A stretch of 64,000 bases of DNA. It comes from CAZKWG01 sp964615375 (GTDB lineage: Bacteria > Myxococcota_A > UBA796 > CAZKWG01). Position 1 is the first letter of the stretch, and each line of letters begins with the position of its first letter. Location: NCBI GenBank assembly GCA_964615375.1, contig CAZTOW010000009.1, positions 1-64,000 of the forward strand, given 5' to 3'. Made by a program: the position numbers and the translations under genes. Shown piece after piece: positions 32,567-41,070 of the stretch. The notes under the pieces were generated by a model, which was not told the DNA's origin, did not search any database, and saw only the letters and a program-made list of their open reading frames with translations.

Positions 32567-33958
32567 ATGACCGACGAGCGCATCAGCGAGCTGTACAACC
32601 TCTGCGACCCAGAGGAGCCACTCGAGCCAGACGACTCCCGAAATGTGAACATCGAGGTTCAATTCCCCAACCGGGTTCGAGGAGGCGCCTGGGTCCGCAA
32701 CGAGCTGACCCGCCTGAGGGCGTTGCAGGCCAAGAACAGGGCGGAGAAGAAGTACTATACGTCGTTCTTCTGCGGTCTCCGAGGTTCTGGGAAGTCCACG
32801 GAACTTCGCCGCCTCGCCCAGGGTGCCCGGCTGCCGCTGAACGGGGGGCTCCTACCCGTATACATCGACGCCGAGGGCCTGCTCGATCTGAGCGCGACCG
32901 TGGATCTTCCCGACATTCTCCTGGTCATGCTCTATGGCGTCGAGAAGGCGGTGCTGGAGCTCGAGGGCTCCACGCCCGAGCGCGCCATGAAGGAGGGCCC
33001 CTTCGATCGCCTCTGGCACTGGTTCACCAACACGGAGATCGAGCTGAAAGACATCGAATTGAGCGCTGGCGCGGAGCTCGGACTGCCTTCGGCGCTCAAG
33101 CTCGCCAGCGGCGCAAAGCTGGCTTATGCGCTGAAGAATCGACCAAGTCTTCGCGCAGCGTTCCGCGACAGGGCGGGGGCAGCGTTCGAGCGCTTCCTCG
33201 AAGAGGTGCGCGCCGAGCTGGCGGGGCTGGTCCAGCGCGCCTCCAGTAAACATGGTGGAGTGCTGGTGATCCTGGACTCTCTGGAGAAGCTGCGCGGCAC
33301 GTCGACAACCTGGACCGACGTACACGCCAGCGCAGAGAAGGTCTTTCGACGTCTGGGCGAGGGGCTGGGTCTGCCGGTCCATGTGGTCTACACAGTGCCA
33401 CCCAGCCTGTACCAGCGCCTGACCATCAGCGGCCTGCACTTCATGCCGATGATCAAGCTGCACGACCGGGTGACCGGGGCCCGCTTCAAACCAGGATTCG
33501 AGGCGGCGCGAGCGCTGATACGACAGCGGGTCCCCGACCCGGAGCTCGAGGAGCTGCTGGGGAACAAGCAGATCGAGGCGCGCGTGACACGGCTGATCGA
33601 GGTCTCGGGAGGATACCCACGGGAGCTCATCCGCCTGCTGCAGGATCTCGTCGTGGCCTGGCCCTTCGATGAGGATCGGTTCGAGCAGACCTTCACGACC
33701 GCCCAGGACAACCTGCGCGCCTCCGTCGTCACTGAGGAGGCCATGCTGGTGCTCGCCCATGTCGCCCGCTCCAAGGCCCTGCAGGTTCCAGAAGCCCTGA
33801 GGCGCTATGTCGATGAGCTCCTCGACAACAACGTCATCCTCCGATACCAGAACCAGGAGCTCTGGTACGAGGTCCACCCTGCGGTGGTCGGCATGAAGGA
33901 GCTCCAGACCATGCTGGCGCGCCTGAAGCAGGCGGACGTCGCGACAGGCAAACCTTAG
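32567..33958 (+). CDS. P-loop ATPase (AAA/STAND-like), first gene of a SAVED module
   Basis: A 463-residue cytoplasmic ATPase. Walker A is GLRGSGKST (residues 70-78), Walker B VLVILDSLEK (Asp237), followed by VHVVYTVPPSLYQ (sensor-like strand) and a winged-helix-like C-terminus (GGYPRELIRLLQDLV … RRYVDELLDNNVILRYQNQELWYEVHP). The layout is that of AAA+/STAND NTPases in prokaryotic conflict systems. The N-terminal 60 residues match nothing I know. Three bases separate its stop from the next ATG, so the two are co-translated. Codon use and GC content are visibly lower than in neighbours, suggesting transfer. Likely role: ATP-driven switch working with the SAVED protein (inference). Confidence 0.75.
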   Translation: MTDERISELYNLCDPEEPLEPDDSRNVNIEVQFPNRVRGGAWVRNELTRLRALQAKNRAEKKYYTSFFCGLRGSGKSTELRRLAQGARLPLNGGLLPVYIDAEGLLDLSATVDLPDILLVMLYGVEKAVLELEGSTPERAMKEGPFDRLWHWFTNTEIELKDIELSAGAELGLPSALKLASGAKLAYALKNRPSLRAAFRDRAGAAFERFLEEVRAELAGLVQRASSKHGGVLVILDSLEKLRGTSTTWTDVHASAEKVFRRLGEGLGLPVHVVYTVPPSLYQRLTISGLHFMPMIKLHDRVTGARFKPGFEAARALIRQRVPDPELEELLGNKQIEARVTRLIEVSGGYPRELIRLLQDLVVAWPFDEDRFEQTFTTAQDNLRASVVTEEAMLVLAHVARSKALQVPEALRRYVDELLDNNVILRYQNQELWYEVHPAVVGMKELQTMLARLKQADVATGKP

Positions 33959-33961
33959 GCG

Positions 33962-35644
33962 ATGGCCACTCCGCAGCTCCCGCTGGACCAGGACCAGCTC
34001 TCGATTCTGGCCCGACATCTGATGTTGGCGCGTGGGGCGCGCCTGCTGGTGATGGTCTGTGAGGCGGACCAGGTCGAGCCCTCGCTGGCCAGTGTCGAGG
34101 CCAGGCTCTCCGCGACCAGCAAGCAGTACACGCCCCTGCGCCTGGATCCCTACGCGACCCCCGAAGGGTATCTGGCCGCGGTGGATGAAGAGACGTTGAA
34201 TCGCGTTGTGTTTGATCCCCTGACCACCGGAGAGGAGGTGACCCGGCCCGGCGTTCTGGTCGTGGTAGATGGCAGTCGGGGAAGTCAGCGGGACGAGTTC
34301 GTCTGGCAGGCGCTCTTCGCCCGGCTGAACCTGGCCAGGAACACGGTGATGCGTCGCCTGGGTGGCCCTCTGCTGCTCGCGTTGTCCCCTGGCCTCTTCC
34401 GCTGGCTCGCCCGTGGAGCGCCAGATCTGTACGCCATTCGAAGCGCCGTCGTGCGACTCGCATCGGAGGAGCCCAGCCCTGAAGAGGAGAGGCCATCTTC
34501 GGCCCTGCGCCTGCACGCGCCAGAGCCGTCCGAGCTGGATCCGAGGGTGAGGCAGCGCGCGCAGTATGACCTGGAGGAGCTGCTATTGGATATGTTCTCT
34601 GTGTACGAGTTGAGACGCCTGCTCCGCAGCATCCCGGACACGGAGATCTTCGAGCGCGACCTGCCCCTCCAAGCCCCTCCTGCAGCGCTGGCTTCCGCTG
34701 TCGTGTCGTGGCTCGAACGGCGCGCCCTCCTGAATGCGGAGACGTTTTCGGTCATCCTTCAGGCCAGACCTCGGAGAGCAGCCGAGATCAAGAGCATCGC
34801 CGCGCAGCTGGGCGTAGACGTGTCCACCATCGATCGTCCGGGAGGAGGGGAGACCGCCCCGCAGACGCGGGAGGAGCCGCGCGTCACCCTGGCCGACACC
34901 TCTCGAAGCGCCCCCGAAGCGGTGCTGATCCTGGCCAGCTACAACCCTGAGGAGGTCCTCCCCGGTCGTCATGCCGACCTGCGCCTCTTCCTCTCAGCAG
35001 ACGCCGAGGATCGTGCCACATGGGAGTCCACGACCTGGTCGCACCTTCGTGATCTCCGCCAGGCCCTCGCTGCCCAGGGCCGCAAGCGCCTGCTCATCCT
35101 CCCCCGCTGCGTCGTCGGGCTGGCCATTCGCGCCGGCGCGGTCTTCCACCGGGCCACCGGAATGGACGTCTCGGTCGTCCAACGCGACGACAGCAGCGGA
35201 CGGGATGAGGTCTGGGCGCTCGACGGCGAGTCCAGTCCGGCCAACGTACACGTAGAGCTGCGTTTGCCGGATCGCGGCGAGGTGCCGGAGGAGGTGCACC
35301 TCCTCCTCTCCATCGCCCAGGATACGTTTCCCCTCTGGAGCCGCTGGCGCTTCACCCATGCTCAGCCCGCCGTGCTGCTGCATATCCGCCCCCCTGGTGG
35401 CACCAGCCGTAGCGCGGTGCAGGGCGCACCCGCTGCCCGGGACCTCGCGAGAGCGGTCACCGGGCTGCTTCTGCAGCAGCGCGCCGCATGGCCGAGCATC
35501 CCGATCCGGGTCTTCTACGCGGGTCCTGCCGGGCTCGCCGTGGCCCTGGGTCGAGGGCTGAACGCCCTCGGCGATATCATCCTGATGGACCTCGACAAGT
35601 ACAGGAGCACCTACGTCGAGTCCTTCCGGTTCCAAGGCGGCTGA
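33962..35644 (+). CDS. Inactive-STAND-like, EAD1-like and SAVED domain fusion
   Basis: A 560-residue protein in three parts. Residues 12-167 (LARHLMLARGARLLVMVCEA … ALFARLNLARNTVMRRLGGPLLLALSPGLFRWLARGAPDLYAIRSAVV) resemble the nucleotide-free P-loop-derived domain seen in STAND systems. Residues 200-284 (LEELLLDMFSVYELRRLLRS … LLNAETFSVILQARPRRAAEIKSIAAQLG) resemble effector-associated domain 1, a death-like adaptor. Residues 321-558 fit a SAVED domain, ending with the characteristic RVFYAGPAGLAVALGRGLN, a Asp-Lys turn and YVESFRF. SAVED domains bind cyclic oligonucleotide messengers. No nuclease or other effector is fused. Family calls are by eye; the SAVED call is the firmest. Confidence 0.72.
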   Translation: MATPQLPLDQDQLSILARHLMLARGARLLVMVCEADQVEPSLASVEARLSATSKQYTPLRLDPYATPEGYLAAVDEETLNRVVFDPLTTGEEVTRPGVLVVVDGSRGSQRDEFVWQALFARLNLARNTVMRRLGGPLLLALSPGLFRWLARGAPDLYAIRSAVVRLASEEPSPEEERPSSALRLHAPEPSELDPRVRQRAQYDLEELLLDMFSVYELRRLLRSIPDTEIFERDLPLQAPPAALASAVVSWLERRALLNAETFSVILQARPRRAAEIKSIAAQLGVDVSTIDRPGGGETAPQTREEPRVTLADTSRSAPEAVLILASYNPEEVLPGRHADLRLFLSADAEDRATWESTTWSHLRDLRQALAAQGRKRLLILPRCVVGLAIRAGAVFHRATGMDVSVVQRDDSSGRDEVWALDGESSPANVHVELRLPDRGEVPEEVHLLLSIAQDTFPLWSRWRFTHAQPAVLLHIRPPGGTSRSAVQGAPAARDLARAVTGLLLQQRAAWPSIPIRVFYAGPAGLAVALGRGLNALGDIILMDLDKYRSTYVESFRFQGG

Positions 35645-35746
35645 GTCAGGTTGCATCGACCAGCTGCGCGTCCGAGGGAGCCTTGGGACCGACCGGCCGC
35701 TCCTTCCTTGAACAGGCGCGCGCTCGACAGCCGATCTCGTCGCGCC

Positions 35747-36784
35747 TCAGGGCGTCCAGACGAGGTCGCTCACGCCCGTCATCTCCTCGGATGCGGCGGT
35801 GCTGGCCCAGGTCTCCTCGCCCGTAGGGTAGAGGGTGGCGCGCCAGAGGACGCCCGCGTACAGGCACCACAGGGTGGCGGCGCCGTCGTCTCTGGGGACG
35901 AGGGCGCGCGGCGCGCAGCTCAGCTCCAGGGCGCGGGTGGGCTCAGCCGAGCCGCTGGCCAGCGTCCAGATCGCCCGGGGGCCCGTCTCGGTCCAGTCCT
36001 GGTAGGGGGTGAGCGAGAGGGCGTGGACCTGACCGGGGATGGAGGCGACCCCGCCGAAGCTGTAGCCCTCCTCCGAGCTCCAGCTCCACCGGAGCGCACC
36101 ATCGGCGGCGGAGCGCTCCTCCACCTCCGCGGAGAGCACCTCGTTGCCCAGCTCCCGGCCCGCGCTCAACACCCCCTCGCGCAGCGTGTGGCCGCTCGCG
36201 CGGTAACCCAGGTTCACGATCTCTCCCGGGCTTCCGCCGCAGGGGGTGGGGAGCCCGACCTGCTGGGTCTCATAGCCCGAGCCCCATCGGTAGAGCGTGT
36301 GGACGACCTCGTCCTCCACCAGCATGGCGGTGGTGTAGCCCAGGGCGGCGAGGGCCTCGCGCGCTCCGGTCTCCAGCTCCACGCGCTCGAGCTGCCCCTC
36401 GCCCGCGTCGCCCAGGTTCGCGACCAGCAGCGCCCCGCAGGCCCAGAGCGCCTGCTCGGCCCAGCCGTCCACCGCCACCTCGCCCAGCGAGGCGCCGGTC
36501 TCCACATCGACGACGGCCACGCGGTCCCCCAGCGGCGCGCGCAGGGTGGCGACCTCGTCCGCGCCGTTCACGTAGGCGTAGCCGGGCACGTCCGCGATCC
36601 ACTCCTGGTGGACTCCGTCCGCGGACTCCGTGAGGCGCCAGAGGACCTCGTCGGCCACCACCAGCAGCGCGCCCTCGGCGTCGGAGGCGCCGGGCTCGTC
36701 CAGGGGCGCGGAGTCCTCGGGGGAGCGCTCGTCGGCGCTCTTGGAGCCGACACAGGCGAGGGCGAGCAGCAGGGCGGCGACCAT
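35747..36784 (-). CDS. Beta-propeller-like lipoprotein, paralogue of the next gene
   Basis: A 345-residue lipoprotein with lipobox LLALAC. The mature part has regular beta-strand stretches such as GALLVVADEVLWRLTESADG, DRVAVVDVETGASLGEVAV, QALWACGALLVANLG and ends EEMTGVSDLVWTP. The gene at 36852-38021 has the same order of motifs and the same ending, so the two are tandem duplicates. Function unknown; possibly a ligand-binding propeller. On the minus strand the promoter region has TACAAT twice, in the 67-bp gap before the ATG. Confidence 0.8.
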   Translation of the reverse strand: MVAALLLALACVGSKSADERSPEDSAPLDEPGASDAEGALLVVADEVLWRLTESADGVHQEWIADVPGYAYVNGADEVATLRAPLGDRVAVVDVETGASLGEVAVDGWAEQALWACGALLVANLGDAGEGQLERVELETGAREALAALGYTTAMLVEDEVVHTLYRWGSGYETQQVGLPTPCGGSPGEIVNLGYRASGHTLREGVLSAGRELGNEVLSAEVEERSAADGALRWSWSSEEGYSFGGVASIPGQVHALSLTPYQDWTETGPRAIWTLASGSAEPTRALELSCAPRALVPRDDGAATLWCLYAGVLWRATLYPTGEETWASTAASEEMTGVSDLVWTP

Positions 36785-36826
36785 GGGGTGATGGTAGCGT
36801 CGGCTCGCGTCCGCCGGTCGAGCCCA

Positions 36827-36843
36827 ATTGTAGGAGAATTGTA
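36827..36843 (-). promoter_or_regulatory. Possible -10 boxes of the lipoprotein gene 35747-36784
   Basis: On the minus strand TACAAT occurs at 36843-36838 and again at 36832-36827, within a short AT-rich stretch of otherwise GC-rich sequence, about 45-60 bases before the ATG. No convincing -35 box is seen. Confidence 0.35.
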
Positions 36844-36851
36844 TGCTCTCC

Positions 36852-38021
36852 TCAGGGCGTCCAGACCATGTCGCTCACCCCCGTCATCAGCGCCACGGCC
36901 GGGGCGCCGGCCCAGGTCCCCGCCCCCGCCGGGGTCAGCGTGATCTGGGAGAGCGCGCCGAGCTCCGCGCACCACAGCGTCGCGCCGCCGTCCTCGCGGG
37001 GGGCCAGCGCCAGCAGATCACAGCTCGCGTCCAGCACGCGGGTGGGCTCCTCCTGTCGGCTGCCCAGCGCCCAGATCGCGTAGGCGCCCGTCGTGTAGGG
37101 CTCCCAGACGAGGTGGTGCGCGCGGGCGACGTGCAGGAGGCCCGGGAGGGCGGCGTAGGCGGAGAGGTAGAAGTCCTCCTCCGAGAGCCAGCTCCAGCGC
37201 TCCTCCCCGGTCGAGGCGTCCAGCTCCGCGATGGAGACCTGGTAGGGGTTGTAGCCCTCATAGCCCTGCGTCCGGCCCGCCCCCCAGCGCCCGCCCCAGA
37301 GCCCGTGGCGCGAGCCCTCCCCGAGCGTGAACGTGGTCGCGGGGCCGGTCGGGTCGTCCTCGCAGCGGTAGACCGCCACCTCGTCGGGGGAGCCGCGCCC
37401 CTCGGCGGTGCCGTAGCTGGCGTAGATCACCGCGTCCTCGGCGCGCAGCTCGGCGTCGTGTCCGAGCTCGCCCACGGAGACCGCGGTCAGCGTGTCGAGG
37501 TCCACCACCTCCAGCTCCTGCCGGGCGCCGTCGGCCACCCACAGGTGCTCGCAGGCCCAGAGCGCGTCGGCGATCTCGCCTTCTCCGCGGGAGATCTCCG
37601 CCAGCGCCTCGCCGCTGGAGAGCTCGACCAGCAGCAGGCGGTCCCGCGCCTCGCTCAGCAGGACCGCCACGCCCTCCGCGGCGTTCACGGTCGCGTACCC
37701 CGTGACGTCCGCGACCAGATCCACGCTCACGCCGTCCGCGGCGCTCTCCACGCGCCAGAGCGCCCCGTCGGCCACCACCAGCAGCGCCCCCTCGGTCGCC
37801 GCGCCCTCGGGCTCGTCGATCAGCGCCCACGCCGGCCCCAGGTCCTCCTCGCCGGTGTCCGCGCCGGTGTCCGCGCCGCTGTCCACGCCTCCGCCGTCCT
37901 CGCCGCCCGTGTCCGAGCCCGCCAGGCGCGGCGTCGGGAGATCCGGCCAGCGAGCCGGTGGATCCCGCTCCTCGGGGAGCGGAGTGCAGGCGAGCGTCAG
38001 CAGCAGGAGCGGCTTCACCAT
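36852..38021 (-). CDS. Beta-propeller-like lipoprotein, paralogue of the previous gene
   Basis: A 389-residue lipoprotein. The ATG at 38021 gives the signal MVKPLLLLTLAC; the upstream ORF extension is not signal-like. A SDTGGEDGGGVDSGADTGADTG-type linker (residues of about 35-60) replaces the shorter linker of the paralogue. The core repeats its motif order (ALLVVADGALWRVESAADG, LLLVELSSGEALAEI, DALWACEHLWVADG, ARAHHLVWEPYTTGAYAIWALG) and the ending LMTGVSDMVWTP. Unknown function. Confidence 0.8.
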   Translation of the reverse strand: MVKPLLLLTLACTPLPEERDPPARWPDLPTPRLAGSDTGGEDGGGVDSGADTGADTGEEDLGPAWALIDEPEGAATEGALLVVADGALWRVESAADGVSVDLVADVTGYATVNAAEGVAVLLSEARDRLLLVELSSGEALAEISRGEGEIADALWACEHLWVADGARQELEVVDLDTLTAVSVGELGHDAELRAEDAVIYASYGTAEGRGSPDEVAVYRCEDDPTGPATTFTLGEGSRHGLWGGRWGAGRTQGYEGYNPYQVSIAELDASTGEERWSWLSEEDFYLSAYAALPGLLHVARAHHLVWEPYTTGAYAIWALGSRQEEPTRVLDASCDLLALAPREDGGATLWCAELGALSQITLTPAGAGTWAGAPAVALMTGVSDMVWTP

Positions 38022-38029
38022 GGTCCCCA

Positions 38030-38174
38030 GGATAGCGCGCGGCGACCAGATACCGAACAAAAGTTCAGTAATCTTCAGGACTAATTGAAGCATGTATTGT
38101 GCGTATATATTTGATATTACGTATCATCGCCGGCCTTTGTTTTCAGACTGAATCAGGCGTGCTTGACTCCGGTC
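38030..38174. other. AT-rich divergent intergenic region
   Basis: This 145-base stretch is by far the most AT-rich of the window (for example cgtatatatttgatattacg). It holds an inverted repeat GAAC-aaaa-GTTC (near 38057-38068) and several TATATT/TATTAC-like -10 candidates on both strands. It lies between a minus-strand lipoprotein gene and a plus-strand hypothetical gene, so it probably contains both promoters. Confidence 0.5.
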
Positions 38175-38675
38175 ATGCCCCAGCCCTACCCCGGACTCAG
38201 CCCCGAGCAGCTCGCCGTAGCGCGCGCGCTGGCGGAGGCCCCCGAGTGGAGCTGGGGCTCCCACAGCGTGGGCCTGCGGCCCGACGGGGCGCTGGTGGAG
38301 GTCATGCCCGGCCGCGCCCTCGGCATGCACCGCAGCGTCGCCCAGGGCCTGGTGCCGCTGATCACCGATCCGGTCGTGCTGGGCTACCTCATCACCCGCC
38401 TGGAGGAGGCCTGCGGCGCCGAGGTCCGCTGGGCGACCGGGCGCGGGGGTGAGCCGGAGCGGCCCAGCTGGTGGTGCTCGCTGGAGGCCGGGCCGCGGCG
38501 GCGGATCTGGGAGGGGGGCAGCCTGGGCGAGCCCGTGGGCCAGGCGCTGCTGGCGCGCTGGGAGGCCCTGCGCCGCCGGGAGCACTCCGCCCGCGCCCAC
38601 CTGATGGGGAGGGAGCGCCCCACGCCCGCGCGCGAGCGCCTCCCCGCCCAGCCCGCGCGCGAGCGGGCGGCCTGA
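38175..38675 (+). CDS. Hypothetical cytoplasmic protein
   Basis: A 166-residue protein with no signal peptide and no motif I recognise. A helical N-terminal region (LSPEQLAVARALAEAPEW) precedes a small beta segment (GSHSVGLRPDGALVEVMPGRALG), then PLITDPVVLGYLITRLEEACGAEVRW and an Arg-rich C-terminus. ATG 38175 was chosen; an in-frame TTG at 38163 would add four residues. There is no clear Shine-Dalgarno for either, so the start is uncertain. Confidence 0.55.
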   Translation: MPQPYPGLSPEQLAVARALAEAPEWSWGSHSVGLRPDGALVEVMPGRALGMHRSVAQGLVPLITDPVVLGYLITRLEEACGAEVRWATGRGGEPERPSWWCSLEAGPRRRIWEGGSLGEPVGQALLARWEALRRREHSARAHLMGRERPTPARERLPAQPARERAA

Positions 38676-38734
38676 GCCGCAGCAGGCAGACAGAGCAGGC
38701 AGACGGAGCGCCAGGGGATTATCCTGCTCACATC

Positions 38735-39460
38735 ATGATCCCCGCCGCGCAGCTCCTGCTCACCCTCGCGCTCGACCCCACGCTGCTCGAGGCCCGGCTG
38801 GCCGAGGCTCGCCCCCTGCGCGCGCAGCGCCTCTTCACCCGCGCGCCCGCCATCCCCGCCTCGGCCTACGCCAAGGCCCTCCAGGGCGAGGTGGTCAGCG
38901 GGGTCCTGAGCGGGGGCGGCGCGCCGGTGGCCTGGGCCGTGGGCGTCATGGACGTCGGCATCGACGACCTCTGGGCCGCGCTCAACGACGAGCCCCACCA
39001 CACGGGCATCACCCCGCTCTCCTACGCCGCCGTGCTGCGCGGGAGCCCCTGCGCCCACGACCGCTACGCGATGATGGTGCTGCCGGTCCCCGTGCTGGAC
39101 GACCGCTGGCTCATCAACCACAACCTGTACAACCAGGCGGTCGCGCGCGCCTCGGACGGGCGGGTGCGCGAGCTCTTCTGGGAGGCCGCCTCGGACCCCT
39201 CCAGCTTCACCCTGCCCGAGGCCGCCGGGCCCCTCATCGAGGGCGCGGTCTACGTGACCGAGAACACCGGCGCCTGGTGGCTCATCGCGCTCGACGACAG
39301 CCACACCCTCGCCGAGTACGCCAGCGTCACCGACCCGGGCGGCGTGGTCCCCACCGGCCCCGCGACGAGCTTCGCCGCGGGCGGGCTCGACCAGACCTTC
39401 GCGGCGATGGAGGGCTACGCGAAGGCGGGGAAGCTCCCCTGCAAGGGCAAGGCTAATTGA
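38735..39460 (+). CDS. START/SRPBCC-like exported or cytoplasmic protein
   Basis: A 241-residue protein from ATG 38735. The first 20 residues (MIPAAQLLLTLALDPTLLEA) could be a weak signal. The rest fits a START-like fold: WAVGVMDVGIDDLWAALNDEPHHTGITPLSYAAVLRGSPC, RYAMMVLPVPVLDDRWLINHNLYN, GAVYVTENTGAWWLIAL and a C-terminal helix. Ends two bases before the convergent GMC oxidoreductase stop. Ligand unknown. Confidence 0.7.
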   Translation: MIPAAQLLLTLALDPTLLEARLAEARPLRAQRLFTRAPAIPASAYAKALQGEVVSGVLSGGGAPVAWAVGVMDVGIDDLWAALNDEPHHTGITPLSYAAVLRGSPCAHDRYAMMVLPVPVLDDRWLINHNLYNQAVARASDGRVRELFWEAASDPSSFTLPEAAGPLIEGAVYVTENTGAWWLIALDDSHTLAEYASVTDPGGVVPTGPATSFAAGGLDQTFAAMEGYAKAGKLPCKGKAN

Positions 39461-39461
39461 T

Positions 39462-40973
39462 CTAGCCCATCGCCCGCGCCGCCAGCCAGGAGAACGCCAT
39501 CACCGGGAGCTGCGTGTGGCTGGAGGCGGTGGTGGGGAAGACGCTGGCGTCGAGCACCCAGAGGTTGTCCACGCCGTGTACGCGCAGGTCGAGCCCGACC
39601 ACGGAGCGCCGCGCGTCGGGCCCCATGCGGCAGGTGCCCTGGGGGTGGGCGCTGATGAGCGGGGTGGTGGCCGTGCGCAGCGGCAGGCGCTCCAGCGCCG
39701 CGAGATCCGCCTCTGACCTCACCGGGGGCGCGTCGGCCAGCGGCACCCGGACCCGCTCGGCCCCCGCCGCCAGCCAGACCCGGCAGGCCTGGGCCATCGC
39801 CGCCTTCAGCGTGGCGCTCACCTCGGGCGTGAGCGTGTAGGCGATCTTCGGGCGCCCCTCCCGCGTCGCCGTCACCCGGCCCGCGGGGCGATCGGGCACC
39901 AGGCACAGGTTCCCGGCCAGGTACCGCAGGCGCCGCATCATCGCCGCCATGTCCTCGCGGGCCGCGGGCAGGGTGGTCGCGATCATGCCGGGCGTGGCCG
40001 AGACCACCTCCAGCCGGTAGCCCGCCAGCCCCTCCGCCTCGGTCGCCCGCTCCTCGCTGTCCAGGTAGGCGGACTGGGGCACGCCGCGGAACATGAGGAC
40101 CTCCTCGGGGAAGAGGGCGCCGACCGCCACCTGGGGCTGGAGCGAGAGGTTTCGCCCCACCTCCCGCCCGCCGAGGCCCGAGGCGAGCAACAACAAGGGG
40201 GAGTGGATCGCGCCGGCCGCGAGCACGAAGCGCCGCGCCTCCACCCGGAAGGGGCCCAGCGCCCGCCCGCTCCGGGGGTCGGTGAGCTGTCCCAGGGCGG
40301 CGCGCACCTGCCCGCGCTCGACGATCAGGCGCTCCACCCGGGCCTCCGTCTGCACCAGGGTCCGGCCGGTGGCCAGCGCCCGGGGGATCCAGGTCAGCGC
40401 GACGGATCGCTTGGCGTCGTAGGCGCAGCCGATCAGGCAGTAGCCGGAGCCCGCGCAGCCCACCCGGTTGTGCTCGAAGGGGCCGCCGGACATGCCCACC
40501 GCGCGCCCGCCCTGGAGCAGGAGGGCGTTGGCCCGGTTCAGGCTCTGCTCGGCGATGCGGTTGGCGCCGATGACGCCACGGCACAGCTCCTCGGCCGCGC
40601 GGATCTCGGCCGCCGACCAGCGATCCACCCCGAAGTGGGACGCCCAGTGGGCCAGCACGCCCTCGGGGACGCCGACCACGTCGGCCATGTTGACCACGGT
40701 GCTCCCGCCCAGCACCCGCCCCTGGAGCACGGAGATGCCGCCGTCGGCGCTCATCTGGTTGCCCCCGTCCCGGTAGAGCAGGGGGTACATCTGCTCCTCG
40801 CGCTGGGTCATCTGCTGGCGCGGGACGTGGCCGCCCTCCTCCAGCACCAGCACCTCGTGGCCCGCCTCGCTCAGCACGGCCGCGGCGACCCCGCCGCCGG
40901 CCCCGGAGCCGATGACGCACACGTCGGCGCGGGCCTCGAAGCCGCCAGGCACGGCGGCGGCGGCGCGGATCAT
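39462..40973 (-). CDS. GMC family FAD-dependent oxidoreductase
   Basis: A 503-residue flavoprotein. The N-terminal FAD-binding motif is VIGSGAGGGVAAAVLSEAGHEVLVLEEG; GRVLGGSTVVNM is the second GMC motif, and FVLAAGAIHSPLLLL the third. The C-terminus has AHPQGTCRMG and SSHTQLPVMAFSWLAAR, which carry the catalytic His and the FAD-binding end. Cys-rich GCAGSGYCLIGCAYDAKRS is typical of the gluconate/alcohol-dehydrogenase-like branch. Substrate is probably an alcohol or sterol-like compound. The subunit-3-like gene that would normally accompany it is at 41800-42282, with a Uma2 gene between. Confidence 0.9.
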   Translation of the reverse strand: MIRAAAAVPGGFEARADVCVIGSGAGGGVAAAVLSEAGHEVLVLEEGGHVPRQQMTQREEQMYPLLYRDGGNQMSADGGISVLQGRVLGGSTVVNMADVVGVPEGVLAHWASHFGVDRWSAAEIRAAEELCRGVIGANRIAEQSLNRANALLLQGGRAVGMSGGPFEHNRVGCAGSGYCLIGCAYDAKRSVALTWIPRALATGRTLVQTEARVERLIVERGQVRAALGQLTDPRSGRALGPFRVEARRFVLAAGAIHSPLLLLASGLGGREVGRNLSLQPQVAVGALFPEEVLMFRGVPQSAYLDSEERATEAEGLAGYRLEVVSATPGMIATTLPAAREDMAAMMRRLRYLAGNLCLVPDRPAGRVTATREGRPKIAYTLTPEVSATLKAAMAQACRVWLAAGAERVRVPLADAPPVRSEADLAALERLPLRTATTPLISAHPQGTCRMGPDARRSVVGLDLRVHGVDNLWVLDASVFPTTASSHTQLPVMAFSWLAARAMG

Positions 40974-41070
40974 GGAGCAGAACCTCGGGCGGCGCTCATG
41001 GGCTCATCTTGCCAGATCCTCTCCACCGAGGCATGTAGTTTGCACATTTTTCTCGCGCGGAGCCTCACCC

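Noticed and set aside
32567..35644. Classical CBASS operon
   Set aside because: A SAVED-like domain is present but there is no CD-NTase, Cap2/Cap3 or fused nuclease in the neighbourhood, so I call it a SAVED-containing module only.
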